Origin: Urophycis tenuis
Lineage: Eukaryota; Chordata; Actinopteri; Gadiformes; Phycidae
Reading direction: 5' to 3'
Length of the DNA stretch: 64,000 nucleotides
Assembly: GCA_036785325.1 (NCBI GenBank)
Contig: JAXIVH010000008.1
Span: 12,276,418 to 12,340,417 of the forward strand
Position numbers and translations under genes: made by a program. The notes under the pieces were generated by a model. It was not told the origin of the DNA, searched no databases, and was given only the letters and a program-made list of their open reading frames with translations. Below are positions 11,323-22,139 of the stretch, in pieces; position 1 is the first letter of the stretch, and every line of letters starts with the position of its first letter.

Positions 11323-11433
11323 AGCATAAAGCATGCGCCAAATATATTTGAAACATAATATAATTCTGAAGGCAGTTTTCTTGTTTCTGTTTGCTTACAC
11401 GATCTACACTAAACACTTTAAGCATGTGTTTCA

Positions 11434-11502
11434 TACATATATACATATATACATATACACACATACATACATACACACACATATATATACACGCACATAT
11501 AG
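11434..11502. repeat. AT/CA microsatellite
   Basis: Runs of 'atacatatatacata' and 'cacacatatata' make a simple-sequence stretch downstream of ISG12 gene A. It is much shorter in unit B (near 44500), so it has changed length since the duplication. Confidence 0.8.
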
Positions 11503-11892
11503 TTGATGCAAATAAAGTAAGGTGTATAGCGGAGGACAGCCACCACACACCCTGCGACCAGCAACTGTTAAAGGGAGAGGAGCGGAAAGGGCTTGGCACC
11601 TGGCTAACAACAATTAGCAACGGCAGCTCACCACAACTCAACTATGCTCCGGTCAACATCGGTAACGACCCCAGTATATTGCCGCGACCGCATCAGAGGT
11701 GCCGGATCTATAAAGTAGTTACGTTTGGATTAAATGAAACTTAATCTATACAACCGCATACTAAGGTGTGCCTACCTGTGCTGTGCGGTGCAGTGAGGTG
11801 AGGACGACGAAGGCAACTACCCGGATGTAGGAGGGCCGAAGAGGGAGGGAGGGAGGTCACCTGTCCTACTTTTATCCTCTCGGCATAAACAA

Positions 11893-11942
11893 TGATTGGC
11901 TGATTAGCCAGAGAGGGCAGGGTGAAACAGAAAATATAAAGG
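11893..11942 (+). promoter_or_regulatory. Second ISRE-like/TATA-like module downstream of ISG12 gene A
   Basis: An inverted CCAAT box (attgg, near 11895) is followed by GAAACAGAAA at 11924-11933, which fits the GAAANNGAAA core of an ISRE, and then by AATATAAAG at 11934-11942. A possible splice donor (cag/gtaacc) lies about 65 bp further on, near 12010. The same module is kept in unit B at 45537. It looks like the 5' end of another interferon-responsive transcription unit, but I found no coding exon attached to it. Confidence 0.4.
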
Positions 11943-12297
11943 TGGTGCCTCACACCATCTATGCCTCACACCACTACAGTAGGTTTAGGTGAAATCTCTA
12001 AATATACAGGTAACCCAGGTCCCACCTAGTTAAAAATAAAGCTAGAGTGGTTAATACAATGGGACTGGGCCCGTGCTCGTTGTTGGAAAATACAACTTTT
12101 TTTAATGTTAGTTTAAGAATGTTTACCCTTAATAATGTCTGCTATTGTAATAACGATCACCACAACTGTACTTTAAATGCAGGAATCCCTTTACATGTAT
12201 TTATTCATACAAAATGAAATTAGAGTTGAATGTATTTTAGCATAATATAAAATAAAATGCAGAAATTCAATAGAATTATTCAGTACATTTTTAATAC

Positions 12298-12679
12298 TTT
12301 CCATCCATCCATCCATTATCGTAACCGCTTATCCTCTACAAGGGTCGCGGGGGGGCTGGAGCCAATCCCAGCTGCAACGGGCGAGAGGCGGGGTACACCC
12401 TGGACAGGTCGCCAGCCTATCACAGGGCTAACATATATAGACAAACAACCATTCACACTCACATACACACCTATGGTCAATTTAGAGACACCAATTAACC
12501 TAATCCCCAACCTGCATGTTTTTGGTCTGTGGGAGGAAGCCGGAGTACCCGGAGAGAACCCACGCAAGCACGGGGAGAACATGCAAACTCCACACAGAAA
12601 GGTCCCGGGTCCCAGGTGGATTCCAACCCAGAACCCTCTTGCTGTGAGGCAACAGTGCTAACCACTGCACCACCGTGCC
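12298..12679. repeat. High-copy teleost interspersed repeat
   Basis: The words 'catccatccatccattatcg', 'accgcttatcctctacaagg' and 'gggtcgcgggggggctggag', then 'ggaggaagccggagtacccg', are those of a repeat very common in fish genomes. The first part is preceded by (CATC)n. It carries no open frame of its own. Confidence 0.75.
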
Positions 12680-12719
12680 AAGTGCAAACCTACTTGGCAA
12701 TAAAGTTCTTCTGAGTTCT
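12680..12719 (+). repeat. L2-type LINE tail fragment
   Basis: The words 'gtgcaaacctacttggcaat' and 'aaagttcttctgagttct' match the tail at 7034-7085. The retroviral 5' LTR starts immediately afterwards. The rest of the tail (ttctgaattctgagttcag) reappears at 31514, directly after the 3' LTR, so the retrovirus inserted inside this tail. Confidence 0.75.
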
Positions 12720-13090
12720 TGTAGTGTATGGTCAGTTGGTTCATACTATATAATGAGATGTATGTTTCCGCTTAGCTGTTTACACTATATACAGGAAATG
12801 CATGTTTTTCTTGAGGTTGTTTGCGAGGAAGGGGAGTTTATGGTGTTACGAGGTCAGAGGTTCAAAGAAGCCAGTTGTTGTCACAATAGCTTGTGGCACA
12901 GGGGGTGCCTAACCGTTAAGATAATTATCTGCATCAGGACAAGGCTGGCAGAGTGTTCTCAGGTGCCACAGAGGCTCTCTCAAGATTCGGACCTATTTGA
13001 CACTGTTCTACCTTGTAATAAACCCTTCATCGTACAAGTGGGATGTGTCAGCGGTGGTTTCTCCTTTCCTCAACACATCAAGATACCACA
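12720..13090 (+). repeat. 5' LTR of the endogenous retrovirus
   Basis: TGTAGTGTATGG...ATACCACA, 371 bp with TG/CA ends. It matches 31173-31513 closely, including the polyadenylation-type stretch 'ccttgtaataaacccttcat'. Relative to the 3' LTR it has about 30 extra bases around 12855-12905. A TGG-starting stretch at about 13095 (tggcgttacgacc) may be the primer-binding site, though the gap to the LTR end is a few bases. Confidence 0.88.
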
Positions 13091-14049
13091 ATTTTGGCGT
13101 TACGACCTTGGACGTGCCTGTGACCTTTTTCAGTGTTTGCCACCAGCTTCAGCGGGCCAACCTCCGCATCAACGGCTGATTGTGGAGAGAGTCTTTTTTC
13201 ACAATATTTTTGCGCTGGTCTGCTCGTTTGGAGCTGCTGTGTATTTGCGGTTTTAGGACACACCGTAAATAATTCTGATGTGGGAAATTATTTGATGTGC
13301 TGATGATTAGAAGTTGACCACTGTTCTAAATGTTGGGTTAAATTTGAGTTGCGGGCAACGCAAACAGGGGGAAATAGAGAAATAAGGAAATTAAGGAATT
13401 TGAAATAGGATTTAAAATAGTAAAAGTAAAAAAGGTAATGAAGATAAAGTAAAAGAGTTGAAACCCTGGGCCCAGGGAGAAGTTTAATTAGTAACATAAT
13501 GCGAGTTGAAAACTATCTTGCAAGTTTGAGTGGAGGGGCTCTAAATCCACTTTTGAACAGTAAGACACATGCACTTTTAGCTGCTATGTGAAAATTGACT
13601 TCAAATAGGAAAAAAAGGAATAATTGGAATAAAGTAGAAAAGCTGAATAAGTAATAATAAGCATGGAAAAAAAGGAATTAGTAACATATTATGAGCTAAA
13701 AACTGTATCATGTAAGTTTGAGTGGAGGGGCTCTAAATCCACTTTTGAACATCAAGTCATATGCACTATTAGCTGCTATGTGAACATTGACTTAAAATGG
13801 TAAATGGTATAGGTAAATAGGAATAAGAATGAAGAGAAAATAGGAATAGGAATTAGGTTTAGATTTAGTTTAAAAAGAAAGAAAGAAGCTGCAGCTGTTT
13901 GAAAGAGAGGACCGGTCTGTGTGTAAAAAAAAAGGACACTGTGGGGATTGAGTTATGTGTAACAAATATGAAGTGTATTGAATAAGGTGTAGGAGTTAAT
14001 AGAATTTGACAACAGGGGATTTAGTAAATACAAATTTATAATAGATATT

Positions 14050-14295
14050 GATAGGGGCAAACATCTTTTTGACTGGGGGTATAGGGCAAATGTCACAGCT
14101 CAGACCTTCTTGCACTCTGGTCCCTATCTGTCTACCAGTTATGTACCTTGTTTCTATGTTGGATGTTCTACTGTCTTTATTCATTCATTGGTGTCTCTGT
14201 ATGTTCCATGTTTGTCTATGCAGCAGTACCCTGTTTCTAAACAAAATTTCTCCCAAGGGAGACGAATAAAATAAAACTTGAACTTGAACTTGATA
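14050..14295 (+). repeat. 3' end of a LINE, (AACTTG)n tail
   Basis: The segment ends in 'caaaatttctcccaagggag' and 'acgaataaaataaaacttga', then repeats of 'acttga'. This is a typical 3' terminus of fish CR1/L2-like LINEs. Only the tail is present. Confidence 0.7.
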
Positions 14296-15209
14296 TACAT
14301 GAATGCATATGAAAAGTCATTTTGTCTTAAAAGAGTAACTAACCCCCAAGCTTTAACACCCTTTTCAACAGGAAAATTAGATAAATATATGAGCTCCTGT
14401 ATAGGAGACTTCTAATGATAATAAATAAATATATGAGCTCCAGGAGACTTTGAATGATAATAAGTATGAGCCCTGGTAAAAATTAGGAAAAAAATAAAAA
14501 TAAAAAATGTTATCAGAGTAAAATAAATTGAAGATTCCTAAATTGACAATAAAATGATGACTTGGTGCTTATTAATAGTATAGTTTACAGAGCATTGGTA
14601 ATAGATTAAAAAAAGGAGGTGTAGAATTGCTTATTGCATCTAGTGAAGCATAAGACACTAAACTGTTTTCTTCTCTTTCTGTGGTGTGAGAGGAAAAAGT
14701 AAAAGGGGGAGAGACACACAAAGGGTGTCTCTAAGTGCAAGCAGAGCGCAGGCAGAGGACGGCCATACATCTGGATCCAGCGATTTAAGGCCACTGTGAT
14801 TCTATCCATTAACTCTTTTTTTTTTACAAAATGCATTTTAGTTATTTAGAAGGAGAGACTTGGCAACTGACTGATCAATTAATTAGGTATTAGGTTTTAA
14901 ATACAATGAATGAGGATTTTGCTGTTGGTTGGTTTATGGTTTATGGTTTATTCTGATCTGGTTTGAGTTGGGGAAAGTGAATTGGTTTGATTTTACAAGT
15001 TGGTACATTGTGTGTGTATTTAGTAATACTGTGTGTTGTCTTAAGCCTGGTTTATACTTCTGCGTAGGGATCGCGTCGTGGTCACGCAATGGCCACGCCG
15101 TTGCTCGGACGCCGTCATGAGCCCGTGATACTTCTGCGGAGGGATTGCGTTGGGTTTACGTCTCAAAATGCAATTCATTGCCACACCGGTAGAGGGACCA
15201 GAACATTCT

Positions 15210-15443
15210 GGTCATTACATACGGATTACTAGCGAGTTAAAAAAAAGTTTCGAGTAGAAATGAAGGCAAAAGTTTTATACATTTTTTATCAACAGATATG
15301 ACTATATGATGCGATTTCTTTATATAATATACAGCTATGTAGTTTATTATGGATTACTTTCTAAATGTCTTGATCTAACGTGACATAACCGTTCTTTATC
15401 AAGAACGGCTTTTTAACTCGCTAGTAATCCGTATGTAATGACC
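15210..15443. repeat. Palindromic MITE
   Basis: The arm 15210-15243 (ggtcattacatacggattac, tagcgagttaaaa) is repeated in inverted orientation at 15410-15443, with an AT-rich spacer of about 165 bp. 'cattctg(g/a)tcattacata' is also repeated just outside the right arm, at 15444-15463. It carries no coding capacity. Confidence 0.75.
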
Positions 15444-15580
15444 ATTCTGATCATTACATACGGACACATACACACATATATATATGTTGTCGCCAATCAG
15501 TCGAAGCATTTATCAAGGCTGTCACCTGTCCTGTCATTTCACCTGTCCTTTATTGACTGTGGCAATATAGAGGTTTATAG

Positions 15581-15688
<108 letters not shown>

Positions 15689-15751
15689 TTAAATAACCTT
15701 TTAATAATTAAGTTTAATTCAAAAGTACAAGAGTAAAAGGAAGTTATTACA

Positions 15752-16023
15752 ATGTCAAAGATGGACATAAAAAATCAGAAAGTAATTACTCCTGTTGAGG
15801 TAGTGCAGAAGAATAATCCTCTAATCAAAGGCATCAAAAAGGCATCAGAAAAATGGTATAAGCACTGGTCAAAAATTGACCAACCATGGCAATTGGAAGG
15901 GACTTTCAATCCAGATGTAATTAAAACAATACAAGTGCTTGTGTCCACATATAAGGTGAGCAAGAACAGGAAGGGAAAAGAGGTGAGAAACGCAAAGAGA
16001 AGAAATGAACAGAAGAAATGAAT

Positions 16024-16071
<48 letters not shown>

Positions 16072-16291
16072 TTGAACTGTAAAGAAAACAGAGAAATTAA
16101 TGGCAAAAATTGATGCACCTTTCTCACATGTGGCCCCAGTAGAGAGACCCCCACACTATGACAAGGAGGTGGAGCTTAGGGAAGTTTATCCCCAGTTCCC
16201 AGTAATTAGTCAGGAGGGTAAATATCTCATTAAAGATGAGGATGAGCGAATATTTGAAATGGGAAATGCAGAGACAATGATAAAAATTTAG
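15752..16291 (+). pseudogene. Retroviral Gag, matrix part (broken)
   Basis: Two frames, 15752-16021 and 16100-16291, read as the N-terminal matrix region of a retroviral Gag: WSKIDQPWQLEGTF in the first and VYPQFPVISQEGKYLI in the second. They are separated by a stop at 16019 and a (TTA)n tract of about 48 bp at 16024-16071. The second frame ends just before the LTR of gypsy element 2. The gag coding sequence resumes about 5.2 kb downstream. Confidence 0.7.
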
Positions 16292-16298
16292 GGTTAGT

Positions 16299-17414
16299 GT
16301 AACGGGACTGAATGTGAACTGTGTAAGGCTGTGCAAGTTGTTTGTCAACATTGACGTAATGGCAGTGGGAGGGATTGGACAATGGGTTTGCGTTGGTGTG
16401 GGTGCATGTGCAGTGATTTGTTTTGACACAGGTGCAGCCGATGAGCCAGGTGCACCGGAGGAGCCCTGATTGGCAAACGGAGTGAGCAGGATAAGAGATA
16501 AAAGACAAGCGTGGCCCAGGACTCTCGGGAGAGCACCGCGAGCACACGCCGACTCCACGCATCCAACGAGCGAAACGACTGACCGACCGAAACAAACGCC
16601 ACGCCGACTACGCTCTCAAGAAAGAAATCGACAAAGTTAAGTAGTCTTCATATTCTCCCTCGAGTAAGCAAATCACTGCTGGGTCAACGCAGACAGACTA
16701 CTGATCCTGGCCTCCTCTCCGACAGCTTCAGTGAGACTGCACAGAGGTCGGCACGGCGGAGAGCTCGCAGGGCATTCGCGCGGTGAGGCTTGTCGAACCT
16801 GTCGTGGCGCACAGGGCCCGTGTGCACGAACCAAGGACTGCCGCAGGACTACCCCCGCCGCCGCAGTCGTGGCGAGCCGTTCGATGTGGGCTGAGTGACA
16901 GGACTGCAATAGCTGGGTCGTGAGTGGTGCTCGGACTGGACTCACTTGCTTCCGTGATGTGTTTGTCATTTTAACGTTGTATTGTTGTGTTGTCTACCGG
17001 TGCGCTTATTTGAGATCTGGTAATAGTTTGGATCGCTGTTGCTTGGTGCCCTGTGTAGTTGGCTTGGCCACTGACGAAGGTTGTGTGTAAGACGTGTGTT
17101 TCTACAAGTTTTTTTATCCACTTGACATTGCTTGCTGTGCCTCGATATTTGATTGCTGTGAAGTTTGATTAACCGTGTGCCTCCGTGGTGCGAGTTGGGT
17201 GTGTGGGGCACCGAGTAATTGGCGATCCCTTTGGTCACTCTATCCCGTCTATTGACAGAGTGAACATTGTGGGACTTATTTCCTATTTTATTATTTTCTA
17301 TTTTTATCATTTTCATTTCAACAATTGTTAAATAAAACTGTATATTTTAAACCTTACTCGGTGTTGGGTGTGTGCCTCAAGGGTCTACTACTTTCCTGCT
17401 CATTTTCCTTTACA
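16299..17414 (+). repeat. 5' LTR of gypsy element 2
   Basis: TGTAACGGGACTGAATG...TTCCTTTACA, about 1.1 kb, with TGTAA/TTACA inverted ends. An AATAAA lies near 17331 (gttaaataaaactg). A primer-binding-type sequence follows at 17418 (tggcattgtcggcagga), directly before gag. No second copy exists in the window, so the left edge is judged only from the inverted ends. Confidence 0.7.
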
Positions 17415-17454
17415 ATTTGGCATTGTCGGCAGGACCCTTGACGTACACAACATC

Positions 17455-18505
17455 ATGAGTAATGCAGAGCAGCAACAAGATGCACAGCCCCAGGTAGCAA
17501 ATGTTTTTATGCCATGGTTTATGGGGGCACCTTGGGTTCCAAAGTTTGCTGGAGAAGGAGGATCCTGCAGATTCACGGAATGGAGAACTCAAATAGAGGC
17601 CTTGATCAGGGCCCAGGGGCTAAGTGCGGAACAACGCGTTGATTTTGTGTTAAGTGCATTAGAGGGAAATGCAAAGAGGGAGGTGGTACTGCTGGCATTG
17701 GAAAAACGTAACACTGACACTGCTATTTTACAGGAGTTGGCACAACTGTATGGAGGCCAGCAACCTGTAGCCCAACTACGTGTCCATTTTTTCAAATGTA
17801 AACAGGAGCCAGGGGAGGATGTACGGGCCTTCACGCTGCGCCTACGAGAGTTGCACTACAAATGGAGAGCGAGGGAGCCTCTCACAGCTGGAACCGATGA
17901 TGAGCTCCTCCGCACGCATGGGCCTAAGACCTGGCTCAGTTATGCAAGAGCTACAGAGACTACTTCGTAGAACCCCAGAACTCACTTTTGCAGGAGCCTG
18001 TGAGGAAGCCAAGGCGCTGGAACGGGAGGGTAGCCAGGGTGAAGAAGCACTAGCCTGCCCGGCCTTTGCTAGTGCATCTAAAACCTCGACAGCCAAAACC
18101 CCAGCAGCTGACAGCTGGCACAGAATGAAGGAGGCCTTGCGAGCGGAGTTACAAGAAGAACTGAAAGAACAAGTAAGCTTATTAGGAAAGTCCATTGTGG
18201 AAGAGTTGCAGGGGCGTTTGAACATCAGCTCAATGGCACCCTCGCAACAAGTTACCACCCCAAGAACAAGTGCCATGCCCATTCCCACACAGCCCACGCA
18301 ATCATCCTGGACGCCACCCCCGAATGCCCCCCGACGTCAGAGGTTGGGGTCAGCACCTCCATTGCAGCCACATTACCAGTGGGACGCTCAGGGCAGAGCC
18401 ATTTGCAGGGACTGTGGAGAAGCCGGCCACATCCAAAGGTTCTGCTCCCGCCGACGCCCAACCCAAGCGGGTTTTCGGTACTCCCGGCCACCACAGGGCG
18501 AGTGA
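17455..18505 (+). pseudogene. Gag of gypsy element 2 with CCHC zinc knuckle, one frameshift
   Basis: The start is the ATG at 17455 (MSNAEQQQDAQ), 37 bp after the primer-binding site. The capsid-like part (PKFAGEGGSCRFTEWRTQIE, YGGQQPVAQLRVHFFKCKQ) runs to about 17915. There the reading shifts to the second frame (RPGSVMQELQRLLRRTPELT), which ends with one CCHC knuckle, CRDCGEAGHIQRFC (18404-18445), used for RNA packaging. The frame closes at 18505 and overlaps pol by about 125 bp in the -1 frame. The capsid fold is of the gag type from which host PNMA-like genes were also derived. The frameshift makes this copy defective. Confidence 0.85.
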
Positions 18506-20637
18506 ACCGGGAGGGGTCCTCCACTGCACCCCCACAGAAGCCCACTATCATAGGTAGATGCCCCGAAGTTGAGGTGTTCGTGCAAGACCAACGAATACCA
18601 TGCATACTGGACACTGGCTCACAGGTGACCCTCTTCAGTGAAACATTATTCCACCGACACTTCGGCAAAGGTAGTATGCTTGACCCTAGTAGTATATCAT
18701 GGTTGGCCCTGAAGGCTGCGAATGGACTTAACATTCCTTATGTGGGGTATGCAGTCATGGACTTCCGGGTTGGGGGGATAGAGGTGAAGGGCAAGGGGTT
18801 AGTGGTCGTCCGAGACGACTGCATTAATACAGGTTATGGACTCTTAGGCATGAATGTCATTGCAGACTGCTGGGCTGGCATTTTTACTGGCGGGCATCCT
18901 GGTGTTGCAGCTTTCAAATCAGTGTTCTCTCCTGCAGCAGAAAAGGCCTGGGACGCCGCATTCGCTGCCTGCCAACGGATTAACGCATCAATAACTAATA
19001 TGGATCTACAGGGCGTAGCAAAGCTTCCGCGGCAGCCCCCAGTGGTGGTCCCGCCCTCAACTGAGATGATCGTCTGGGCCCACGTGCCACAAGCAACAAG
19101 TCAGCCCGACTGCCCGGTGCTGATTGAAGGCCTGGAAAATCACAACCAGGAATGGAGGGTAGCTAGGTCAGTGAGTTGGACACGAAAGGGAATGGTCCCC
19201 TTGCGCGTGTGTAACCCAAATCCCTTCCCTCTAGAACTTCGGCAGCGGTGTCCCTTAGCAACAGTCACCCAAATCGACCCACAAGACATCCAGGGGCAAT
19301 CAAGACTGGTCCTGCGCAGTGTTGGCCCTCAAGTCATCGAGGTTGATGTCCAGCAGGTGGAGCACACCCCAGAGGAGGACCACCCAGCCCTGTCGCTCAG
19401 TGGTGAAGGATTGAATGACCATCAACAGGCCCAACTGAAAGCTCTACTGCGGAAATGGTCCCATGTGTTTGCAGCTAACGATGAGGACTTCGGACGAACA
19501 GCGGTTGTCACTCACCAGATTCCCACCGGTGCAGCACCACCCATCCGAGAACGCTACCGCCCCATTCCCCCAAAGCTCTACACTGAACTGAGGGTACTAC
19601 TGCAAGGAATGTTGGACAGTGGGGTGGTCAAGGAAAGCGCCAGCCCGTGGGCCGCTCCAGTGGTCCTTGCCAAGAAAAAGGATGGCTCCCTAAGGTTCTG
19701 CGTGGACTACCGCAAACTTAACGCAGTAACTCATAAAGACTCCTTCCCACTGCCACGGATTGAAGAGTCCTTGGCTAGCCTCAGTAAGTCCGAGTGGTAC
19801 TCCACCCTAGACCTTGCCAGTGGTTATTGGCAGGTGGAGGTTGCCCCTGAAGACCAAGAGAAAACTGCATTTGCCACCCCCTTTGGACTCTACCAGTTTG
19901 AACGCATGCCCTTTGGCCTTTGTAATGCACCAGCTACCTTTCAGAGGTTAATGCAACGCTGCTTAGGAGCCCAAGTGTACGACTACCTGCTAATTTATCT
20001 TGATGATGTCATCATATACTCCCCAAATTTCCACACCCACTTGCAACACCTCGAGCAGGTCTTTGCCCGTCTTCACGATCATGGCCTAAAGTTGCAGCCT
20101 CGCAAGTGCCGGCTGTTCCAGCGCAACGTGGCATACTTGGGGCACATTGTCAGCGAGCAGGGCTTGGCAACAGATCCAGACAAAACCGCAGTTGTTCGAG
20201 ACTGGGCAGTCCCCTCCACGGTCAAGCAGGTGCGGTCCTTCCTGGGCTTCACTGGGTACTACCGCCGGTTCATCCCAGCATTTTCCAAGGTGGCTGCCCC
20301 ATTACATCAGCTCCTCCAAGGCCAGGCTAGTCGACCCTCTGCCCGCATCCAGTGGACAAGTGATTGCCAGTCTGCATTTGACCAGCTCAAGCAAGCGCTC
20401 CTCAGTGCCCCCATACTCGCCTATGCAGACTTTCAACAGCCATTTCGCCTATACACGGACGCCAGCCTCGATGGTCTTGGTGCAGTGCTGTCTCAAGTCC
20501 AGGACGGGAAGGAAAGGGTCATCGCCTATGCCAGCCGCAGTCTCCACGTTAGTGAGCACAACGACCAGAACTATAGTTCCTTCAAGCTGGAGCTGCTAGC
20601 ACTAAAGTGGGCTGTGACAGAAAAATTTAAAGACTGA
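18379..20637 (+). pseudogene. Pol of gypsy element 2: protease, reverse transcriptase, RNase H
   Basis: Domains in order are an aspartic protease (ILDTGSQVTLF, active Asp at 18610; LLGMNVIADCWAG), reverse transcriptase (SPWAAPVVLAKKKDGSLRFC, LDLASGYWQVEV, FGLCNAPATFQRLMQ, and YLDDVIIYS with the catalytic Asp pair at 20002-20007) and RNase H (LYTDASLDGLGAVLSQ, IAYASRSL, ELLALKWAV). The frame ends at 20637 by a frameshift within RNase H. The rest (FTDNPLVYLDTATLGATEQRW, NADVLSRL) continues in another frame from about 20640. It overlaps gag in the -1 frame, the arrangement used for programmed frameshifting in this family. Confidence 0.92.
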
Positions 20638-20639
20638 TC

Positions 20640-21493
20640 TGTGGGGGGCGCAGTTTACAGTATTCACAGACAACCCACTGGTTTATCTTGATACAGCAAC
20701 CCTGGGAGCAACAGAACAGAGGTGGGCGGCCCAACTTGCAAACTTCTCCTTCGACATCCGTTACAGGCCTGGGGCTGCAAATAGAAATGCAGATGTGCTA
20801 TCGAGACTCCCGGGTGAAGCAGCAAGCCTACTGGCACAGGTGGCTGGGTGCACCAAGACTCCAGAACAGCAGATGGCGCCCAAAGGCTGGAGTGAACGAC
20901 AGGCAGAGGATCCAGACCTACGGCAGCTGTGTGCGTTGAAGGCAAACAAAGCGCCACCACTCAGAAGTGACTGTCCCTCTCTCTCCCCGCAGCTTCGCTG
21001 CCTCCTCCGGGAGTGGGATCGACTGGAACTGCGAGATGGAGTGCTGGTGAGGTGCGTCACAGAGCCAGACACAGGCACACCAGTAGAGCAGGTCCTGGTC
21101 CCTGCACAACAGGCCCGAAAGCTGTGGGAGGACTACCATAAAGCGGGCGGTCATGTAAGCGGTGACAAGATGTTGTCTCTCCTGAGAAGAAGATTCTATT
21201 GGGTGGGAATGAGCACACATGCACGAAAATGGGCAGCCGAGTGCTCCACCTTTGTAGTGCAGAAGTCTGGGGCCCAACCGAAAGCCCCGCTGTGCCCCAT
21301 TCCGTCCAGCTACCCCTTCGAAACAGTGGCATTGGACTTTCTGTCCCTCGGTAGGCCATCTGACACCTTTCAGTACATTCTTGTCATCACTGACCTCTTC
21401 TCCCGCTACGCCCTGGCAGTCCCCACCAAAGACCAAACCGCCGCAACGACAGTCAAGGCTCTGTATAGCGCACTCATTAGCCTCAAAAAGTAA
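20640..21493 (+). pseudogene. RNase H end and truncated integrase of gypsy element 2
   Basis: This second-frame continuation of pol contains the RNase H C-terminus and then the integrase zinc-binding region (HKAGGHVSGDKMLSLLRRRF). The last Cys pair is damaged: CSTFVVQKSG in place of C-x2-C. The first catalytic Asp region (FETVALDFLSLGRPSDTFQY, VITDLFSRYALAVPTKDQTA) is present, but the second Asp and the Glu are missing because the element ends at 21493. Confidence 0.85.
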
Positions 21494-21499
21494 GAAGAA

Positions 21500-22040
21500 A
21501 ACGACACATTTGGAAACAAAAGGTAAACTAAGGATGGAGCTTGATGATGATGATCAGAGTGATCTGGAAGAGATTGCAGGTAGATACGAACCGGCGGTTA
21601 GACGGATACTGGCCAAAGCGGAAAGAATAGGAAATAAAACGGAGAAAAAAGGACTCAAGAGATTACAGCTCTGATTAAAGTGAGGATGAAGACAGCGATG
21701 GAGACTCTGAGAGTGAGGACCCTTTATGTTCAGGAGGGTCTTTCCCGATGACATCTACTCCCAGAAGAGAAGAAGACAGACAGCAGACTTTGGAAGCAGT
21801 CGAAAGAAGCATAGTTCAAGTGTGTGAGTGCCTTTGCAAAATTACCAAACCAGGAGTTCGGAAAGCATTGGAGGACCAATTGCAGGAGCTGCAGATAAAG
21901 AAGAAAGAGTTGCGGAAAAAAGGCTCCCAGAAATCAGGAGATATGCGCTGCATTAAAGAAAAGGGAAAATGTCTGAAAAGAAAGTGTCCAGTGGTCACAC
22001 GAGGACAGAACTTAGAGTATGAACCCTGGCAGAGCACAGA
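21500..22040 (+). pseudogene. Retroviral Gag, middle part
   Basis: Two overlapping frames (about 21500-21674 and 21748-22038) carry acidic and Lys-rich sequence (ELDDDDQSDLEEIAGRYEPA, QTLEAVERSIVQVCECLCKI, ALEDQLQELQIKKKELRKKG). They show a probable coiled coil and sit between matrix and capsid of the endogenous retrovirus. Assignment rests on position: gag flanks it and no LINE or gypsy motif occurs. The (AAT)n end of the L2-type LINE follows at about 22040. Confidence 0.55.
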
Positions 22041-22139
22041 TATAATAATAATAATAATAATAAATCAGTCTTGTATAGCGCATTTCTAGGACCCAATGCG
22101 CTTCACAACAACGACAACAACAACAACAACAAAAAAAAG

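Larger units (their letters stand above)
9677..12268 (+). repeat. Segmental duplication unit A (contains ISG12 gene A)
   Basis: The unit starts at 'cgggggttctacccccagga' and ends near 'tagcataatataaaataaaatgc'. It matches 39052-45883 in the same orientation across promoter, exons, introns, 3' UTR and about 0.9 kb beyond. Unit B is longer only because an Academ-like element and a hAT element were inserted there. A and B differ by small indels and substitutions throughout, so they are separate loci and not an assembly echo of one locus. Confidence 0.88.
16299..21493 (+). mobile_element. Ty3/gypsy element 2, 3'-truncated, inserted in retroviral gag
   Basis: The element has a 5' LTR, gag, and pol in the order protease, RT, RNase H, integrase. 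It stops in the integrase core at 21493, with no 3' LTR before retroviral gag sequence resumes. Retroviral gag motifs lie on both sides (matrix on the left, mid-gag on the right), which identifies it as an insertion into gag with later loss of its 3' end. Two frameshifts (near 17920 and 20637) are present, besides the normal gag-pol overlap. Confidence 0.85.
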
